A stretch of 64,000 nucleotides of DNA from Paenirhizobium selenitireducens ATCC BAA-1503 (GCF_000518785.1 NZ_JAEG01000001.1:558001-622000), one strand, 5' to 3'. Counted from the stretch's first letter, positions 52,469 to 61,471 are shown. The notes: generated from the sequence alone by a model not told the origin. Made by a program: numbers and translations.

Positions 52469-52777
52469 TCAGAGGTCGCCCAGTTTGCCGAGTTCCTTGG
52501 CGACCAGATAGTAGAAGGTCACCCGCGACTTGGCGTTGTTGCCCTTCATTGCCACGCAGACAGCATCGACGGCCTTGTCGGCGGCGTCGCCCGTCACGCC
52601 GAGCTTCTTGCCGCACCACTTCTCCTTGACGCGGGCCAGTTCTTCCGGGTCCGACGCGGACACCAGCGAGGAATCGCGATTGCGAAGGGCAATGCCAAGA
52701 TGGCGCACAATCTTGTTGACCACCGCTTCGTCGGCGCCGGCATCGTAAAGCTTCACATCTGCGAGATAGTCCGTCAT
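52469..52777 (-). CDS. DUF2853 family protein
   Basis: A 102-residue helical cytosolic protein opening MTDYLADVKLYDAGADEAVVNKIVRHLGIALRNRDSSLV and ending SRVTFYYLVAKELGKL, the DUF2853 pattern. The family has a structure but no known function. AAAGGAAGAAGG gives a strong ribosome site before the ATG at 52777. It is upstream of thyA on the same strand with an 87-bp gap. Confidence 0.85.
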   Translation of the reverse strand: MTDYLADVKLYDAGADEAVVNKIVRHLGIALRNRDSSLVSASDPEELARVKEKWCGKKLGVTGDAADKAVDAVCVAMKGNNAKSRVTFYYLVAKELGKLGDL

Positions 52778-52988
52778 GGCCTTCTTCCTTTCGCTTGAAC
52801 GCGGGCGTCTCATGCGCGCCCGCTTGATAAGCAGAATGTGAGAACCGCGTGTGACCGTCAAGCGGCCAGGCTTCACCCGGCCGGTCATGGTGCAAAATTC
52901 GCCGGCGCCAATTGAGTTTCGGCAAGAATCCGGCGATGAAAGCGGTTCGGCACACACGGTCGCCCCGGACAAATGGAGGCATATCTGA

Positions 52989-53705
52989 ATGGCATTCCAA
53001 AGGTTGATCCTGGCGCTGCTGGCGGCGCTTTCCATGGCCAATGCGCCGGTTGCCGCCCGCGCCCAGTCGGGTGCACCCCATCATCTCGTCGGCCTGTGGA
53101 ATGTCGAAGCCGGCGGACCCGTTGGAAAATGCCAGATCGAGCTGCAAAGCCATAGCTTCGCCGGACGCCTCGCCGCCCGCTCCATCCTGTGCATGGGGCC
53201 GCTCGCCTTCGTCAACGGCTGGGCGCCCGAGCGCAACGGTTTTATCCTGATCGGGATTGATGGCCGCCCGATTGCGAGCTTCGCACCGGCGCGCGGCATC
53301 ATGAACGGCCGGCTCGCCGACGGTTCACTGGTCGTCATGCGACCGGCCGGCGGCCAGCGCACGGATGCTGCACAGCCGGCGCCGGGCGGCGGCGCAAACC
53401 CCTGCTATATCCGCGAGGACACCGGCAAGTGTGTAGGCCCCGAGGACACGGTCGCGCCGCGCGGGCCGCATCCGGTCCGGGTGATGATCACCGGCCTGAT
53501 GAACATCCGCCGCGAACGCAGCCTCGAAAGCCAGGTCGTCGGCCAGGTGAAGGCCGGCCAGTGCATCATCGTCAACGCCTGCTTCGACACCAGATGGGGC
53601 GTTCGCTGCGAGATCCCAATGGACGGCGGCGCGACCCGCGGCTTCATCCTGAAGTACTACGAGAAGAAGGGCAGCGACTATGTCGGCTTCGTCAATCGCT
53701 GCTGA
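52989..53705 (+). CDS. Secreted protein with Inh-like and SH3-like domains
   Basis: A 238-residue exported protein with a signal peptide ending ARA (about residue 25). Residues 32-115 match the AprI/Inh metalloprotease-inhibitor beta-barrel: HLVGLWNVEAGG, GKCQIELQSHSFAGRLAARSILCMGPLAFVNGWAPERNGFILIGIDGRPIASF. Two cysteines form the usual disulfide. After a Pro/Gly linker, residues 160-238 resemble a bacterial SH3 domain (MITGLMNIRRERSLESQVVGQVKAGQCIIVNACFDTRWGVRCEI). Inhibition of a protease is inferred from the fold only. Confidence 0.78.
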   Translation: MAFQRLILALLAALSMANAPVAARAQSGAPHHLVGLWNVEAGGPVGKCQIELQSHSFAGRLAARSILCMGPLAFVNGWAPERNGFILIGIDGRPIASFAPARGIMNGRLADGSLVVMRPAGGQRTDAAQPAPGGGANPCYIREDTGKCVGPEDTVAPRGPHPVRVMITGLMNIRRERSLESQVVGQVKAGQCIIVNACFDTRWGVRCEIPMDGGATRGFILKYYEKKGSDYVGFVNRC

Positions 53706-53728
53706 CGAAAACTTCCTTGCGGTTTGCC

Positions 53729-53757
53729 CTTTTCATCGGTGGATGAAACACCTATAT
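53729..53757 (+). promoter_or_regulatory. Promoter of the tmRNA gene
   Basis: CTTTTC (53729-53734), a 17-nt spacer and CTATAT (53752-53757) match the rhizobial sigma-70 consensus CTTGAC-N17-CTATAT at 10 of 12 positions, with a perfect -10 box. Transcription should start near 53764, just before the acceptor half of tmRNA. Confidence 0.65.
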
Positions 53758-53763
53758 CTCCCT

Positions 53764-54115
53764 TGCCGGGGCTTGCTCCGGATATGGCGATAAACGGTCG
53801 GTGTAATAAGCCTATTGGACCCGGGGGCGGTACCCGGCGCCTCCACCAAAAACCGGTCGGTCTTCGAAGACCGGCTTTTGATGGGGGCGAAATAGGATCG
53901 ACAAGGGTGTAAAGATCGAACTTTTGCTCGGCATGATACCGCCGTTATCGGGTCACAAGTGTAGTTGCAAACGACAACAACGCTAAGGGTTATGCTCTCG
54001 CTGCCTAATGGCGGTGCGGGAAATCCGAACTAAGCCCTCAAGGTTAGCCCCTTGAGGCGGGGTCCGAAGGCACCTGGCAACAGAAGCCTTCACCTTCCCT
54101 CCCCTTTGCCTACCC
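53764..54115 (+). ncRNA. ssrA: Transfer-messenger RNA, circularly permuted two-piece type
   Basis: The acceptor half comes first and ends GGCGCCTCCACCA at 53848. A 34-nt spacer with a perfect CGGTCTTCGAAGACCG hairpin follows, then the coding half begins GGGGGCGAAATAGGATCGAC at 53883. GGGGGCG and CGCCTCC form the acceptor stem with one G-U pair. The tag frame runs from 53967 (GCA) to TAA at 54006-54008 and encodes ANDNNAKGYALAA, ending in the ALAA degron. tmRNA with SmpB frees stalled ribosomes and tags proteins for ClpXP. The outer ends are approximate. This order is specific to alphaproteobacteria and a few other groups. Confidence 0.93.
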
Positions 54116-54236
54116 TCCGCTTTTCAAATCGTGTAATATGCATTGTTATGACTCGGGTGACGGGGGGCTTTCCCCGGATGCGGCGTCGTGGCATATAGCC
54201 GCGCGAAGACGCCAAGCAAGAGAAAGACAGGATCAT

Positions 54237-54746
54237 ATGGGGAACGACCATATTCGCTACGACATTCTGGCTCAGGACGCGCTGCGCGGCGTCATCCGCA
54301 AGGTATTGACCGAAGTCGCAGCCACCGGCCGTCTTCCGGGTGACCACCATTTCTTCATCACCTTCCTGACCGGCGCGCCGGGTGTGCGCATCTCGCAGCA
54401 CCTGAAGGCCAAATATGCCGAGCAGATGACCATCGTCGTCCAGCACCAGTTCTGGGAGCTGAAGGTCACCGACAGCCTGTTCGAGATCGGGCTTTCCTTC
54501 TCCGACACCCCGGAAAAGCTGGTCATCCCGTTCAACGCCATCCGCGGCTTCTACGACCCCTCCGTCAACTTCGAACTCGAATTCGACGTGCCGCTGGCGG
54601 ACGAAGACGAGGAAAGCGCGGAGATCACCGCCTACCCGGTTTCGGCTATCGAACGGACCGAGGACCAGTCCGAGCCCAAGGCTGGCGACGAAGAGAAGAA
54701 GCCGGGCTCCGTCGTCTCGCTCGACGCGTTCCGCAAGAAGCAGTAA
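54237..54746 (+). CDS. sspB: SspB-type ClpXP adaptor
   Basis: A 169-residue alphaproteobacterial SspB. It shows DHIRYDILAQDALRGVIRKVLTEVA, DHHFFITFLTGAPGVRISQHLKAKYAEQMTIVVQHQFWEL and FSDTPEKLVIPFNAIRGFYDPSVNFELEF. The folded part binds the SsrA tag. An acidic flexible linker (about 120-155) follows, and the C-terminal VVSLDAFRKKQ is the likely ClpX-binding tail. It lies about 120 bp after ssrA on the same strand, so the tag RNA and the adaptor that reads its product are neighbours. Confidence 0.93.
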   Translation: MGNDHIRYDILAQDALRGVIRKVLTEVAATGRLPGDHHFFITFLTGAPGVRISQHLKAKYAEQMTIVVQHQFWELKVTDSLFEIGLSFSDTPEKLVIPFNAIRGFYDPSVNFELEFDVPLADEDEESAEITAYPVSAIERTEDQSEPKAGDEEKKPGSVVSLDAFRKKQ

Positions 54747-54805
54747 TCTCCGAGAAGATCCGCGCGCCGTCGCCCGATGGCGCGCTCCGTTCCGGGATGA
54801 GAGGC

Positions 54806-54997
54806 ATGAGCGCAGACGTCGTCAATCTCCGCCAGTTTCGCAAGGCCAAGACCCGCACGCAAAAGGAAAAGCAGGCGGAACAGAACCGCCTGACCTTCGG
54901 CCGCAGCAAGGCCGAGAGGAACCTGACGGACGCGCGCAACGCCAAGGCCGAAAAGACGCTCGACCAGGGCCGCCTCGACAGGTTGGAAGACGAATAG
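54806..54997 (+). CDS. DUF4169 family protein
   Basis: A 63-residue, very basic protein: MSADVVNLRQFRKAKTRTQKEKQAEQNRLTFGRSKAE, then RLDRLEDE. It is the typical DUF4169 sequence and probably one long helix. Function is unknown. GAGAGG precedes the ATG at 54806. It follows sspB by 60 bp and precedes a ribbon-helix-helix gene, an order I believe is common in Rhizobiales. Confidence 0.83.
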   Translation: MSADVVNLRQFRKAKTRTQKEKQAEQNRLTFGRSKAERNLTDARNAKAEKTLDQGRLDRLEDE

Positions 54998-55091
54998 TCG
55001 ACCGGCAAAAACGATTCCCGATCAAGCACCTGTGCGGTTTTCCGGACTCACCTTGTCAGGCACTTGAATCAATGTCGGAGCCCGAGCCGCG

Positions 55092-55316
55092 ATGATCCGC
55101 AAGCACTCGATCACCCTGCACGGCCACCGAACCAGTTTTTCGCTGGAAGAGGAATTCTGGGACGAGCTGAACACCATCGCCGAGCAGCGCCAGATCCCGC
55201 TTGCCGCCCTCGTCGTTGAAGTCGACGAAAACCGCGACCCGCGCACAAACCTCTCCTCAGCCGCCCGGCTTTATGTCCTCGCCCACCTCAAGGCAGCAGC
55301 GCGGCGTGAACCGTAA
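55092..55316 (+). CDS. Ribbon-helix-helix domain protein
   Basis: A 74-residue protein of the RHH_4 type: IRKHSITLHGHRTSFSLEEEFWDELNTIAEQRQIPLAALVVEVDENR, then NLSSAARLYVLAHLK. The beta strand (TSFSLEE) and two helices give a small DNA-binding dimer. The target is unknown. It is a likely member of the sspB-DUF4169 group, with a 94-bp gap upstream. Confidence 0.85.
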   Translation: MIRKHSITLHGHRTSFSLEEEFWDELNTIAEQRQIPLAALVVEVDENRDPRTNLSSAARLYVLAHLKAAARREP

Positions 55317-55499
55317 CGAGCAGCGCGCGAAACATTATACAACTAAACAATTTATTAAGGGGTTCGTCCTAGTCTGGGATTGTCCAACGATAATTGCGTC
55401 GATGCCCTCGTATTTTAAGGCTCAGTTGCGCGTAATTGCCCATCGATACAACCGTGTAAACGTGATTTCACAAAGCTCCTTTTTCTTGAGGATTCAAAC

Positions 55500-55883
55500 A
55501 TGGTAACCGCAATTTCCTCTACCTCGGCCACCACATCCACCACCGCCCTCGACCAGGCCAGTTCCTCCAGCGCCTCGCTGAAGTCGTCGATCGCCAAGCT
55601 CGAAAGCCAGATCACCTCGAAGGAAGAGGAACTGGAAAGCGCCGAAACCGACGACGAGGAGTCGGAGATCAACGACGAACTGACCGACCTGCGCGCCTCG
55701 CTGGCCAAGCTCGAAGCCCAGCAGGCGCAGATGGAGGCCGCCGAGAACGCCGCCAAGACCACCGCGAAAACGCCCACCGCCGAGCAGGCCAAGCCTGCCC
55801 TCCTGTCGGGCGAAAGCGACAAGATCGGCAGCACCAACTACGACGAAGAGACGCCGTTCGGCGAGCGCTACGCCTACGTCTGA
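55500..55883 (+). CDS. Ser/Thr- and Glu-rich coiled-coil protein, unknown function
   Basis: A 127-residue protein I do not recognise. Residues 1-25 are almost only Ser, Thr, Ala and Val (MVTAISSTSATTSTTALDQA). Residues 26-85 are a predicted coiled coil with heptads (SIAKLESQITSKEEELESAET, LTDLRASLAKLEAQQAQME). The tail is acidic and ends TPFGERYAYV. There is no cleavable signal. The start region recalls flagellar or secreted appendage proteins, but this is weak. TTGAGGA precedes the ATG, and an own terminator follows. Confidence 0.65.
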   Translation: MVTAISSTSATTSTTALDQASSSSASLKSSIAKLESQITSKEEELESAETDDEESEINDELTDLRASLAKLEAQQAQMEAAENAAKTTAKTPTAEQAKPALLSGESDKIGSTNYDEETPFGERYAYV

Positions 55884-55908
55884 GCGAAAACTCCATTGAC
55901 GAACGATG

Positions 55909-55936
55909 GAAGGCGGCCGCCAAGGCCGCCTTCTTT
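55909..55936 (+). terminator. Rho-independent terminator after the coiled-coil gene
   Basis: GAAGGCGGCC (55909-55918) loops over GCCAA to GGCCGCCTTC (55924-55933), a perfect 10-bp stem, followed by TTT. It may also help end the convergent 568-residue protein gene. Confidence 0.75.
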
Positions 55937-57641
55937 ATGGCTTCGCGTCGACCTTGGCCGGACACGGCTTGAAGCGAGTCGCGCCGTCGGCGTCGAGGGC
56001 ACCGGTGGCCGAAAGCGACATCAGCCCCTCGCCGTCCCGCTCGTAGACATGGCGGTCCAGCCAGAAGTCGGCCTCGCCTGAACACAAAAGGTCAACCACA
56101 AGGCTTTCCTTGAGCATCGACGCAGCGCCGAAATTGCAGCCGTACTCATAGCCCCGGACCAGCGCCTTGCCCTTGCCCGCATCATATTCGAAGGTCAGCG
56201 GCCCCATGTCGCAGGAATATTCCGTGTCCGGTTCGGCGTTCTCGACTGCAAAGCCGTCCTTCGCCCTGGCCAGTTCGGCAACGAAAGCGGTCACCTTGTC
56301 GTCGAGCACGGCGCTGGTCTCATAGCCCCAGTTACCGAGCCGCCAGCCGGCCGCCTCGGCGAAATCCTCGAAGCGCTTCTTGCCCTTGCAGGCCGTGGTG
56401 TCGTCGCAATCGAGGAAATAATCCTCCATCTGCTTGTCGATCTCCTCCAGCGCCATCAGTTCGAGCGCCGCAGGATAGTAGCCGAGCAGCGCCGCATTGC
56501 CGAGCGCCCCGGCGCACACGCCGGCCGTCGACTGTTCGAAACAGGCGCGCATCGACGCAGTCAGCCGCCGTTCGACCACGGGCCTGAAGGCATCCTCGCG
56601 CGTCACGTCCCTCGCCTCGCCGTCGCGCAAGCCCATGATCTTCACCGGCGGCACCGATTCGGCATAGCTCGAGAAGGCGTAGAGGAAGCGATCGTCGCGC
56701 AGGTCGAATTCGACATTGCCGTCCTCGTCGAGATCGGCCGGAACGACCCCGAAACCGTCGAACGTGCCAAGCTCGACGGTCTTGACCGCGTCGTCGCTCG
56801 CATGGGCAAGCGCCACCGCCGTGCAGCAATGCGCTCCGCCGCTGAACGAGGAAAACACCACGCCCGGCTGCGCCCATTGCAGCGGATAGATGCCGATCTG
56901 GCCGCGCGCCATCTCGTCCGGGCCGGTCTCCAGCCGGATCACCGTCTCGCCCTTCTCCTTGTGGCGAACCGTGAGCACGGCCGTCGCCGTACCCTCGTCA
57001 TTCTCCTCGCCGCTCAGCGTCAACGTCCAGTCCTCGCCGCTATAGGTCTTGCCGAAATCGGCGCGCGTCCAGTCGACCATCATGCCGGAGCCGATCGTCA
57101 CCTCCTGCGCTTCGCTCGTTTCCTCCGTCTTGGTCGGGCCGAAATCGCCGCGATCGAGCGCCCGGGCGCAGTCGGCGATCTGCTTCAGCGTATCGTTGGA
57201 GCCGGACAGCGAGAACGGGCCGTAGCTGACATTGTCGAGGCTCAGCGTCATCCGCCCGGCATCGCGCAGCGCGGCCATGAAGCTCGCATGGGGATTGGTC
57301 AGGTAGAGCCCGCCGGATCCATTGGTGACATTCGCCCGCATGGTGCCGGTCCATTTGCGCCGATCGGTATGGACGACGACGTCGTAGTCTTCCTCGTTGG
57401 TCAGCCAGCCGAGCTTGCTGCTGGCGATCAGCACGACCACGTCCTTGCTGTTCGGCCGCACGAAGAACAGCCCGCCCTTGCCACCCTTCGGCGAGGCGAT
57501 GCAGACCTTGTCCTGGCGGTCATAGGCCACCGTCCAGCCGCGATTCTCGGCGAACGGCTGATATCGCTCCTCCGAAACCGCCGGGCCGGCAGCGCCGGCC
57601 AGAACAAGCAGGAAAACATACGTGAAAACCGTGCGAAACAT
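55935..57641 (-). CDS. Large secreted protein with EF-hand-like loop, unknown function
   Basis: A 568-residue exported protein; the signal peptide ends near VSE (residue 24). I do not recognise the family. Visible parts are a beta-rich N-terminal domain (25-165), a middle domain with GGAHCCTAVAL and DLDEDGNVEFDL (303-314, which looks like a calcium-binding D-x-D-x-D-G loop as in FG-GAP/EF-hand repeats), and a cysteine-rich C-terminal half with DCDDTTACKGKKRFEDF. The ATG at 57641 follows GGGGGG; the frame also opens at TTG 57647. Confidence 0.65.
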   Translation of the reverse strand: MFRTVFTYVFLLVLAGAAGPAVSEERYQPFAENRGWTVAYDRQDKVCIASPKGGKGGLFFVRPNSKDVVVLIASSKLGWLTNEEDYDVVVHTDRRKWTGTMRANVTNGSGGLYLTNPHASFMAALRDAGRMTLSLDNVSYGPFSLSGSNDTLKQIADCARALDRGDFGPTKTEETSEAQEVTIGSGMMVDWTRADFGKTYSGEDWTLTLSGEENDEGTATAVLTVRHKEKGETVIRLETGPDEMARGQIGIYPLQWAQPGVVFSSFSGGAHCCTAVALAHASDDAVKTVELGTFDGFGVVPADLDEDGNVEFDLRDDRFLYAFSSYAESVPPVKIMGLRDGEARDVTREDAFRPVVERRLTASMRACFEQSTAGVCAGALGNAALLGYYPAALELMALEEIDKQMEDYFLDCDDTTACKGKKRFEDFAEAAGWRLGNWGYETSAVLDDKVTAFVAELARAKDGFAVENAEPDTEYSCDMGPLTFEYDAGKGKALVRGYEYGCNFGAASMLKESLVVDLLCSGEADFWLDRHVYERDGEGLMSLSATGALDADGATRFKPCPAKVDAKP

Positions 57642-57745
57642 ACTCAAGCCCCCCTTGCCCCGCCGGCTCCCGAGCAGCGGCCAAGTCCAGCCTAGGCCTC
57701 GACCCGGCGACAGGCAAGCGGACGTGCGGTCGCAGCATTCAGCCT

Positions 57746-60700
57746 TTAGTTGACGCCCGGCAGGCCTTCGAACTGCAGCGGCGGCAGAGCGCCGCCGCGG
57801 GTGACGCCCTCGCCGGGCGGCACCAGCAGTTGCGGCGCCTCCGCATCGCCGATCGGCGGCGGAGCCTGTTCGGCCGCTTCGGCAGCCTTGCGGCGTGCCT
57901 CTTCCTCCACCGCCCGCCGCTCGGCCTCGGCCTTCAGCCGTGCCTCCTCGGCAAGCCTTGCCTCCTCGGCAATCCTTGCCCGCTCGGCCTCAGCCTTGGC
58001 GCGTTCCTCGGCGCGGTAGCGATAAAGGGCCGCCTCGCGGCGCAGTCTCTGCTTCTCGAGCACGTTGGACTGCAGCGTCTCGACCCGACGGCGCTCGCGC
58101 TCGAAGGCGCGCTGCGACAGGAAGTTGGCCAGGTCGCCGACGTCCAGCTTGCGTTCGGGGCCTGTGACATCGCCGGACAGCAACAGCCGGACACCCGGCT
58201 CCGCACCGGCCAGCGCGTCGTCGCCCGCCGCGAAGGCCATGCGGATGTCGGCTTCCGTCCGGCGCTCGGCAAGATCGACCCGCGCCGAACCATCCAGTTT
58301 CGCCGCCTCGTTGGCCAGCGACAGCGTCGTGACGCGCAACACCCCGTCGGTGATGTTGAACGGAACCTCGACATTGGCAAAGGCGCTGGACGCGCCGCCG
58401 AGCAGGCGCTCGGCAAGGCCCTGCACCTTGTCGGCGGTGACCTCCCCCTCGATCGCATCGGCCTCCGGCAGGATCTTCGGCAGGAGCCTGCTGTCGAGGC
58501 GATGCACGGTGAGCGCCGCAACCTTGGCCGTGCCGGAACCATTGGTCGCCTCCAGCAGGCCGCTGACGCTGGCGCCCGTCGCCTCGGCCACGAGGTCGAG
58601 ATCGAACTTGCCCTCCAGCACGCCCGTCTCGTCCACCCGGCCCAGCGCCTTCTCGACGGCCGTGAGGTCCGCCTGGCGCAGCGAGATCCGCCCCTGATAG
58701 AAGCCGTTGCCGTCGGTGTTGGCCACCATCAGCCGGCCGCTCATCGTGCCGCCGAGCCATTGCCCGGCCGCATCCTCGAGCGTCAACTGTCCGCCGGCAC
58801 CATTGAGCTTGCCGGAGAAACCGGCGATCGGCGTAAACACGCCCGGCGAGAAGCTCTTGGCGGTGAAGGCCAGGTTGAAATCGAAATCGCTGCGCGGCTT
58901 CGGCAGCGGCGACGCCGAGACGGCACCCGTACCGGGATCGGTCACGGGCCCCAGCACGCCTTCCGCCAGCCAGGCGAGATCGACGCTGTCGAGCGCGAGT
59001 TCGCCGCCGACCTTGGGAACGGCGCCGTTCCAGTCGACGGAGAGCGTCCCGGTGATACGGTTGCCGGCGGCCTCGGCATCGATCGCGGAGATCTGCGCCT
59101 TGCCGTCGCCCAGCGCCAGTTCGGCACCGAGCCGCGCCGGCAGCCCCGCCCCGCCCTGGGGCAGCAGGACGCCGGTCATCATCAGATAGGGTTCGAGATC
59201 GGGGCTCTCGAGCTTGATCGTGCCGCTCCCCTTCGGGAAGCCCGCCGCCGCGAGCCCGATCTTGCCGCGCGCCGAAAGCGTGGTGCGCCCCGCGGCAAAG
59301 GTCAGCGTCGCATCGGCCGGTTCATTGCCGGCGCCGTCGACGCTGAACTGCAGCCGCCCGCCCTCGCCTCCGCCGATCGGCAACGGGTCGAGCCCAGCTT
59401 GGCCCAGGAGAATCTGCGCCTGCGGGTTTTCCAGCGTCGCGGCAAGGTTCACCTTCGCATCGCCGGTGAGCTTGGCCAGGTCATCGACCCCGTAGTCAAG
59501 GGCGATACGGCTGCCATTCGACGTGCCGGCGACCTTGACGGCCATGCCGCCGCCCGCAGCCTCGCCGAAGACCAGACTGGCCGTCAGATTGCTGTTGCCA
59601 TACCAGGAGGCGCTTTTAACCAGCCGCGCGGCAAGCGGATGGGCGGGAAGACGCTCGGCAATGAGCGCGAAGAACGGCCCAGGATCAACCGCGGACAAGG
59701 CCACCTGCGCCTTGCCCGAGGGCGATGTTACCGGCCCCTTGACCGTGCCGCTCGCTTTCAGCGTCGCCCCGGCCAGATCGCCGATGTTCAGCCGGTCGAT
59801 TACGACGCCCGTGCCGTCATAGGTGAACACCGTCTCGACCTCGCCGGCCTCCATGCCGTAGCCCGTGAGCCGGCCGACCTTGAGGCGCGTGGCGATCCGC
59901 TCGGCGAGCAGCCCACGGTCCGCCTCCTCGCCGACGATGAGACCTGCGACGGCGCGCGCCGCATCAAGGTCGATCTCGTTGCCGGTGAGGTCGATCGACA
60001 GCGTCGCCGCCTCCTTGTCGAGCGACTGGCGCTCCAGCCGGCCGTTGAGTTGCGCCGGCCCGATCGCCAGTTCCAGTTTCTCGAAGCGCTGGATCTGCGG
60101 CGTCAGGTTGACGGCAGCGGAAAAACCCATGGACTTCAATTGGCGGATGGCAGGATCGACGCTGCCCGAAATCCAGGTGGACAGACCGGAGGGCTGGGTC
60201 GAGGCGACCAGCAGGTCGCCGCTGAACGAGGGCGCGGTGCCGAGCACCAGACGCCCCTTGGCCTCCACCTGTGTGCGTCCGGGCAGCACCACGACGGCGC
60301 GCTCCACATTCCAGCCACGTCCGTCGGGCCGCACGTCGAGGGTGACGTCGCGCAGCACCGTATCGCCAGCGACGATCGCCGGCAGCCTCAGGCTCGCCTT
60401 GCCCGGCAGGTTGGGAATGGGGATCTCGCTCGCCATGGCGATCAAAAGGTCGAGGCGCTCGCGCACCGAGCCGGCTGCGTTGCGCCCGGTCTTGCCCTTG
60501 GCGCTGTCATTGGCGAGCCGGTTGACGTCGACCTGCTGGCCCTCCGCCGTCAGCAGGAATTCCGGATTGGCGCCAGTGTCGAGCTTGGCCTCGCCGGTGA
60601 CGACGTAAGGATCGGCCACCTCGCCCAGTTCAAAGCGATAGGACTTCACCGCGATCCGCTCGTTGGTGAGCTCGAAATCGCCCTTGGCACGCGGCTGCGG

Positions 60701-61471
60701 CGTCTTCGGATCGGCCTTGGCGGTCTGCATGCCCTTCCACACCGCCTGGAAATGGCCCTGATAATTGGGCTTGCCCGCCTTGAGGCTCAGATTGCCGTCG
60801 AGTTCGATATCGAAGGGCCGAGCATCTGGCTGCAGCCTCAGCTTCAGCGAGATGGCATCGACACCGACCTCGGGCTGCAGGCTGGAAAGGAAGAAATGGC
60901 CGGGCTCCCCGTCGAGCGCCGCCTTGCCATCGACCGACCACGGACCGGCCAGCGATCGCGCCGACATGTCGGCATCAAGCCCGGTGAGCTTGCGGGTGCG
61001 GCCGGTCTGGTCGTCGATGAAATCGATCTCGCCGCCGACGATGCGAACCTTTTCCAGCACCACCGTGCGAGCGGGTATATCGGCGCTGCTGCCGCGCAGC
61101 CAGTCGAGCGTGCCGTCGGCGGCAAGCCGGATCCGGGCCTTCGGTTCCTCGATGCGCATGTCGAAGATGCGCGCCTCGCCGGAGAGAAGCGGCGCAAGCT
61201 CCGCGTCCATGGAAAAGCGCGCCACATGCACGAGCGGCCTGCCGTCCTGGTCGGCACCGACCGTCACGTCATGCAAGGTGACCGAGGGGAACGGCAGCAG
61301 GCGTGCCTCGACCTCGCCGAGCACCGTGACCTTCTTGCCCAGCACGCGGCTTGCCTGGCTCTCGAAATCCTTGCGGAAATCGGTCCAGTCGACGAACAGC
61401 GGCGCCAGCAGCGCTCCGAACAGCGCCACGACCAACACCCCGCCGAGGAAAACCAGTATGCGTCCGAGCAC
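57746..61471 (-). CDS. AsmA family protein with charged C-terminal helix
   Basis: A 1241-residue envelope protein. One N-terminal transmembrane helix (residues 4-25) precedes the AsmA start FVDWTDFRKDFESQASRVLGKKVTVLGEVEARLLPFPSVTLHDVTVG. A long beta-rich repeat region follows, and a conserved AsmA C-terminal part is near residues 950-1110 (ADIRMAFAAGDDALAGAEPGVRLLLSGDV). AsmA-like proteins are thought to bridge inner and outer membranes and move phospholipids. The last part (about 1135-1215) is a run of Glu, Arg, Ala and Lys that should be a single long helix, ending in a Pro-rich tail. Monocistronic. Confidence 0.87.
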   Translation of the reverse strand: MLGRILVFLGGVLVVALFGALLAPLFVDWTDFRKDFESQASRVLGKKVTVLGEVEARLLPFPSVTLHDVTVGADQDGRPLVHVARFSMDAELAPLLSGEARIFDMRIEEPKARIRLAADGTLDWLRGSSADIPARTVVLEKVRIVGGEIDFIDDQTGRTRKLTGLDADMSARSLAGPWSVDGKAALDGEPGHFFLSSLQPEVGVDAISLKLRLQPDARPFDIELDGNLSLKAGKPNYQGHFQAVWKGMQTAKADPKTPQPRAKGDFELTNERIAVKSYRFELGEVADPYVVTGEAKLDTGANPEFLLTAEGQQVDVNRLANDSAKGKTGRNAAGSVRERLDLLIAMASEIPIPNLPGKASLRLPAIVAGDTVLRDVTLDVRPDGRGWNVERAVVVLPGRTQVEAKGRLVLGTAPSFSGDLLVASTQPSGLSTWISGSVDPAIRQLKSMGFSAAVNLTPQIQRFEKLELAIGPAQLNGRLERQSLDKEAATLSIDLTGNEIDLDAARAVAGLIVGEEADRGLLAERIATRLKVGRLTGYGMEAGEVETVFTYDGTGVVIDRLNIGDLAGATLKASGTVKGPVTSPSGKAQVALSAVDPGPFFALIAERLPAHPLAARLVKSASWYGNSNLTASLVFGEAAGGGMAVKVAGTSNGSRIALDYGVDDLAKLTGDAKVNLAATLENPQAQILLGQAGLDPLPIGGGEGGRLQFSVDGAGNEPADATLTFAAGRTTLSARGKIGLAAAGFPKGSGTIKLESPDLEPYLMMTGVLLPQGGAGLPARLGAELALGDGKAQISAIDAEAAGNRITGTLSVDWNGAVPKVGGELALDSVDLAWLAEGVLGPVTDPGTGAVSASPLPKPRSDFDFNLAFTAKSFSPGVFTPIAGFSGKLNGAGGQLTLEDAAGQWLGGTMSGRLMVANTDGNGFYQGRISLRQADLTAVEKALGRVDETGVLEGKFDLDLVAEATGASVSGLLEATNGSGTAKVAALTVHRLDSRLLPKILPEADAIEGEVTADKVQGLAERLLGGASSAFANVEVPFNITDGVLRVTTLSLANEAAKLDGSARVDLAERRTEADIRMAFAAGDDALAGAEPGVRLLLSGDVTGPERKLDVGDLANFLSQRAFERERRRVETLQSNVLEKQRLRREAALYRYRAEERAKAEAERARIAEEARLAEEARLKAEAERRAVEEEARRKAAEAAEQAPPPIGDAEAPQLLVPPGEGVTRGGALPPLQFEGLPGVN

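Noticed and set aside
53849-53882. Hairpin CGGTCTTCGAAGACCG followed by CTTTT, resembling a terminator
   Set aside because: It lies between the CCA end of the acceptor half and the start of the coding half of tmRNA, so it is the internal spacer that is cut out of the precursor.
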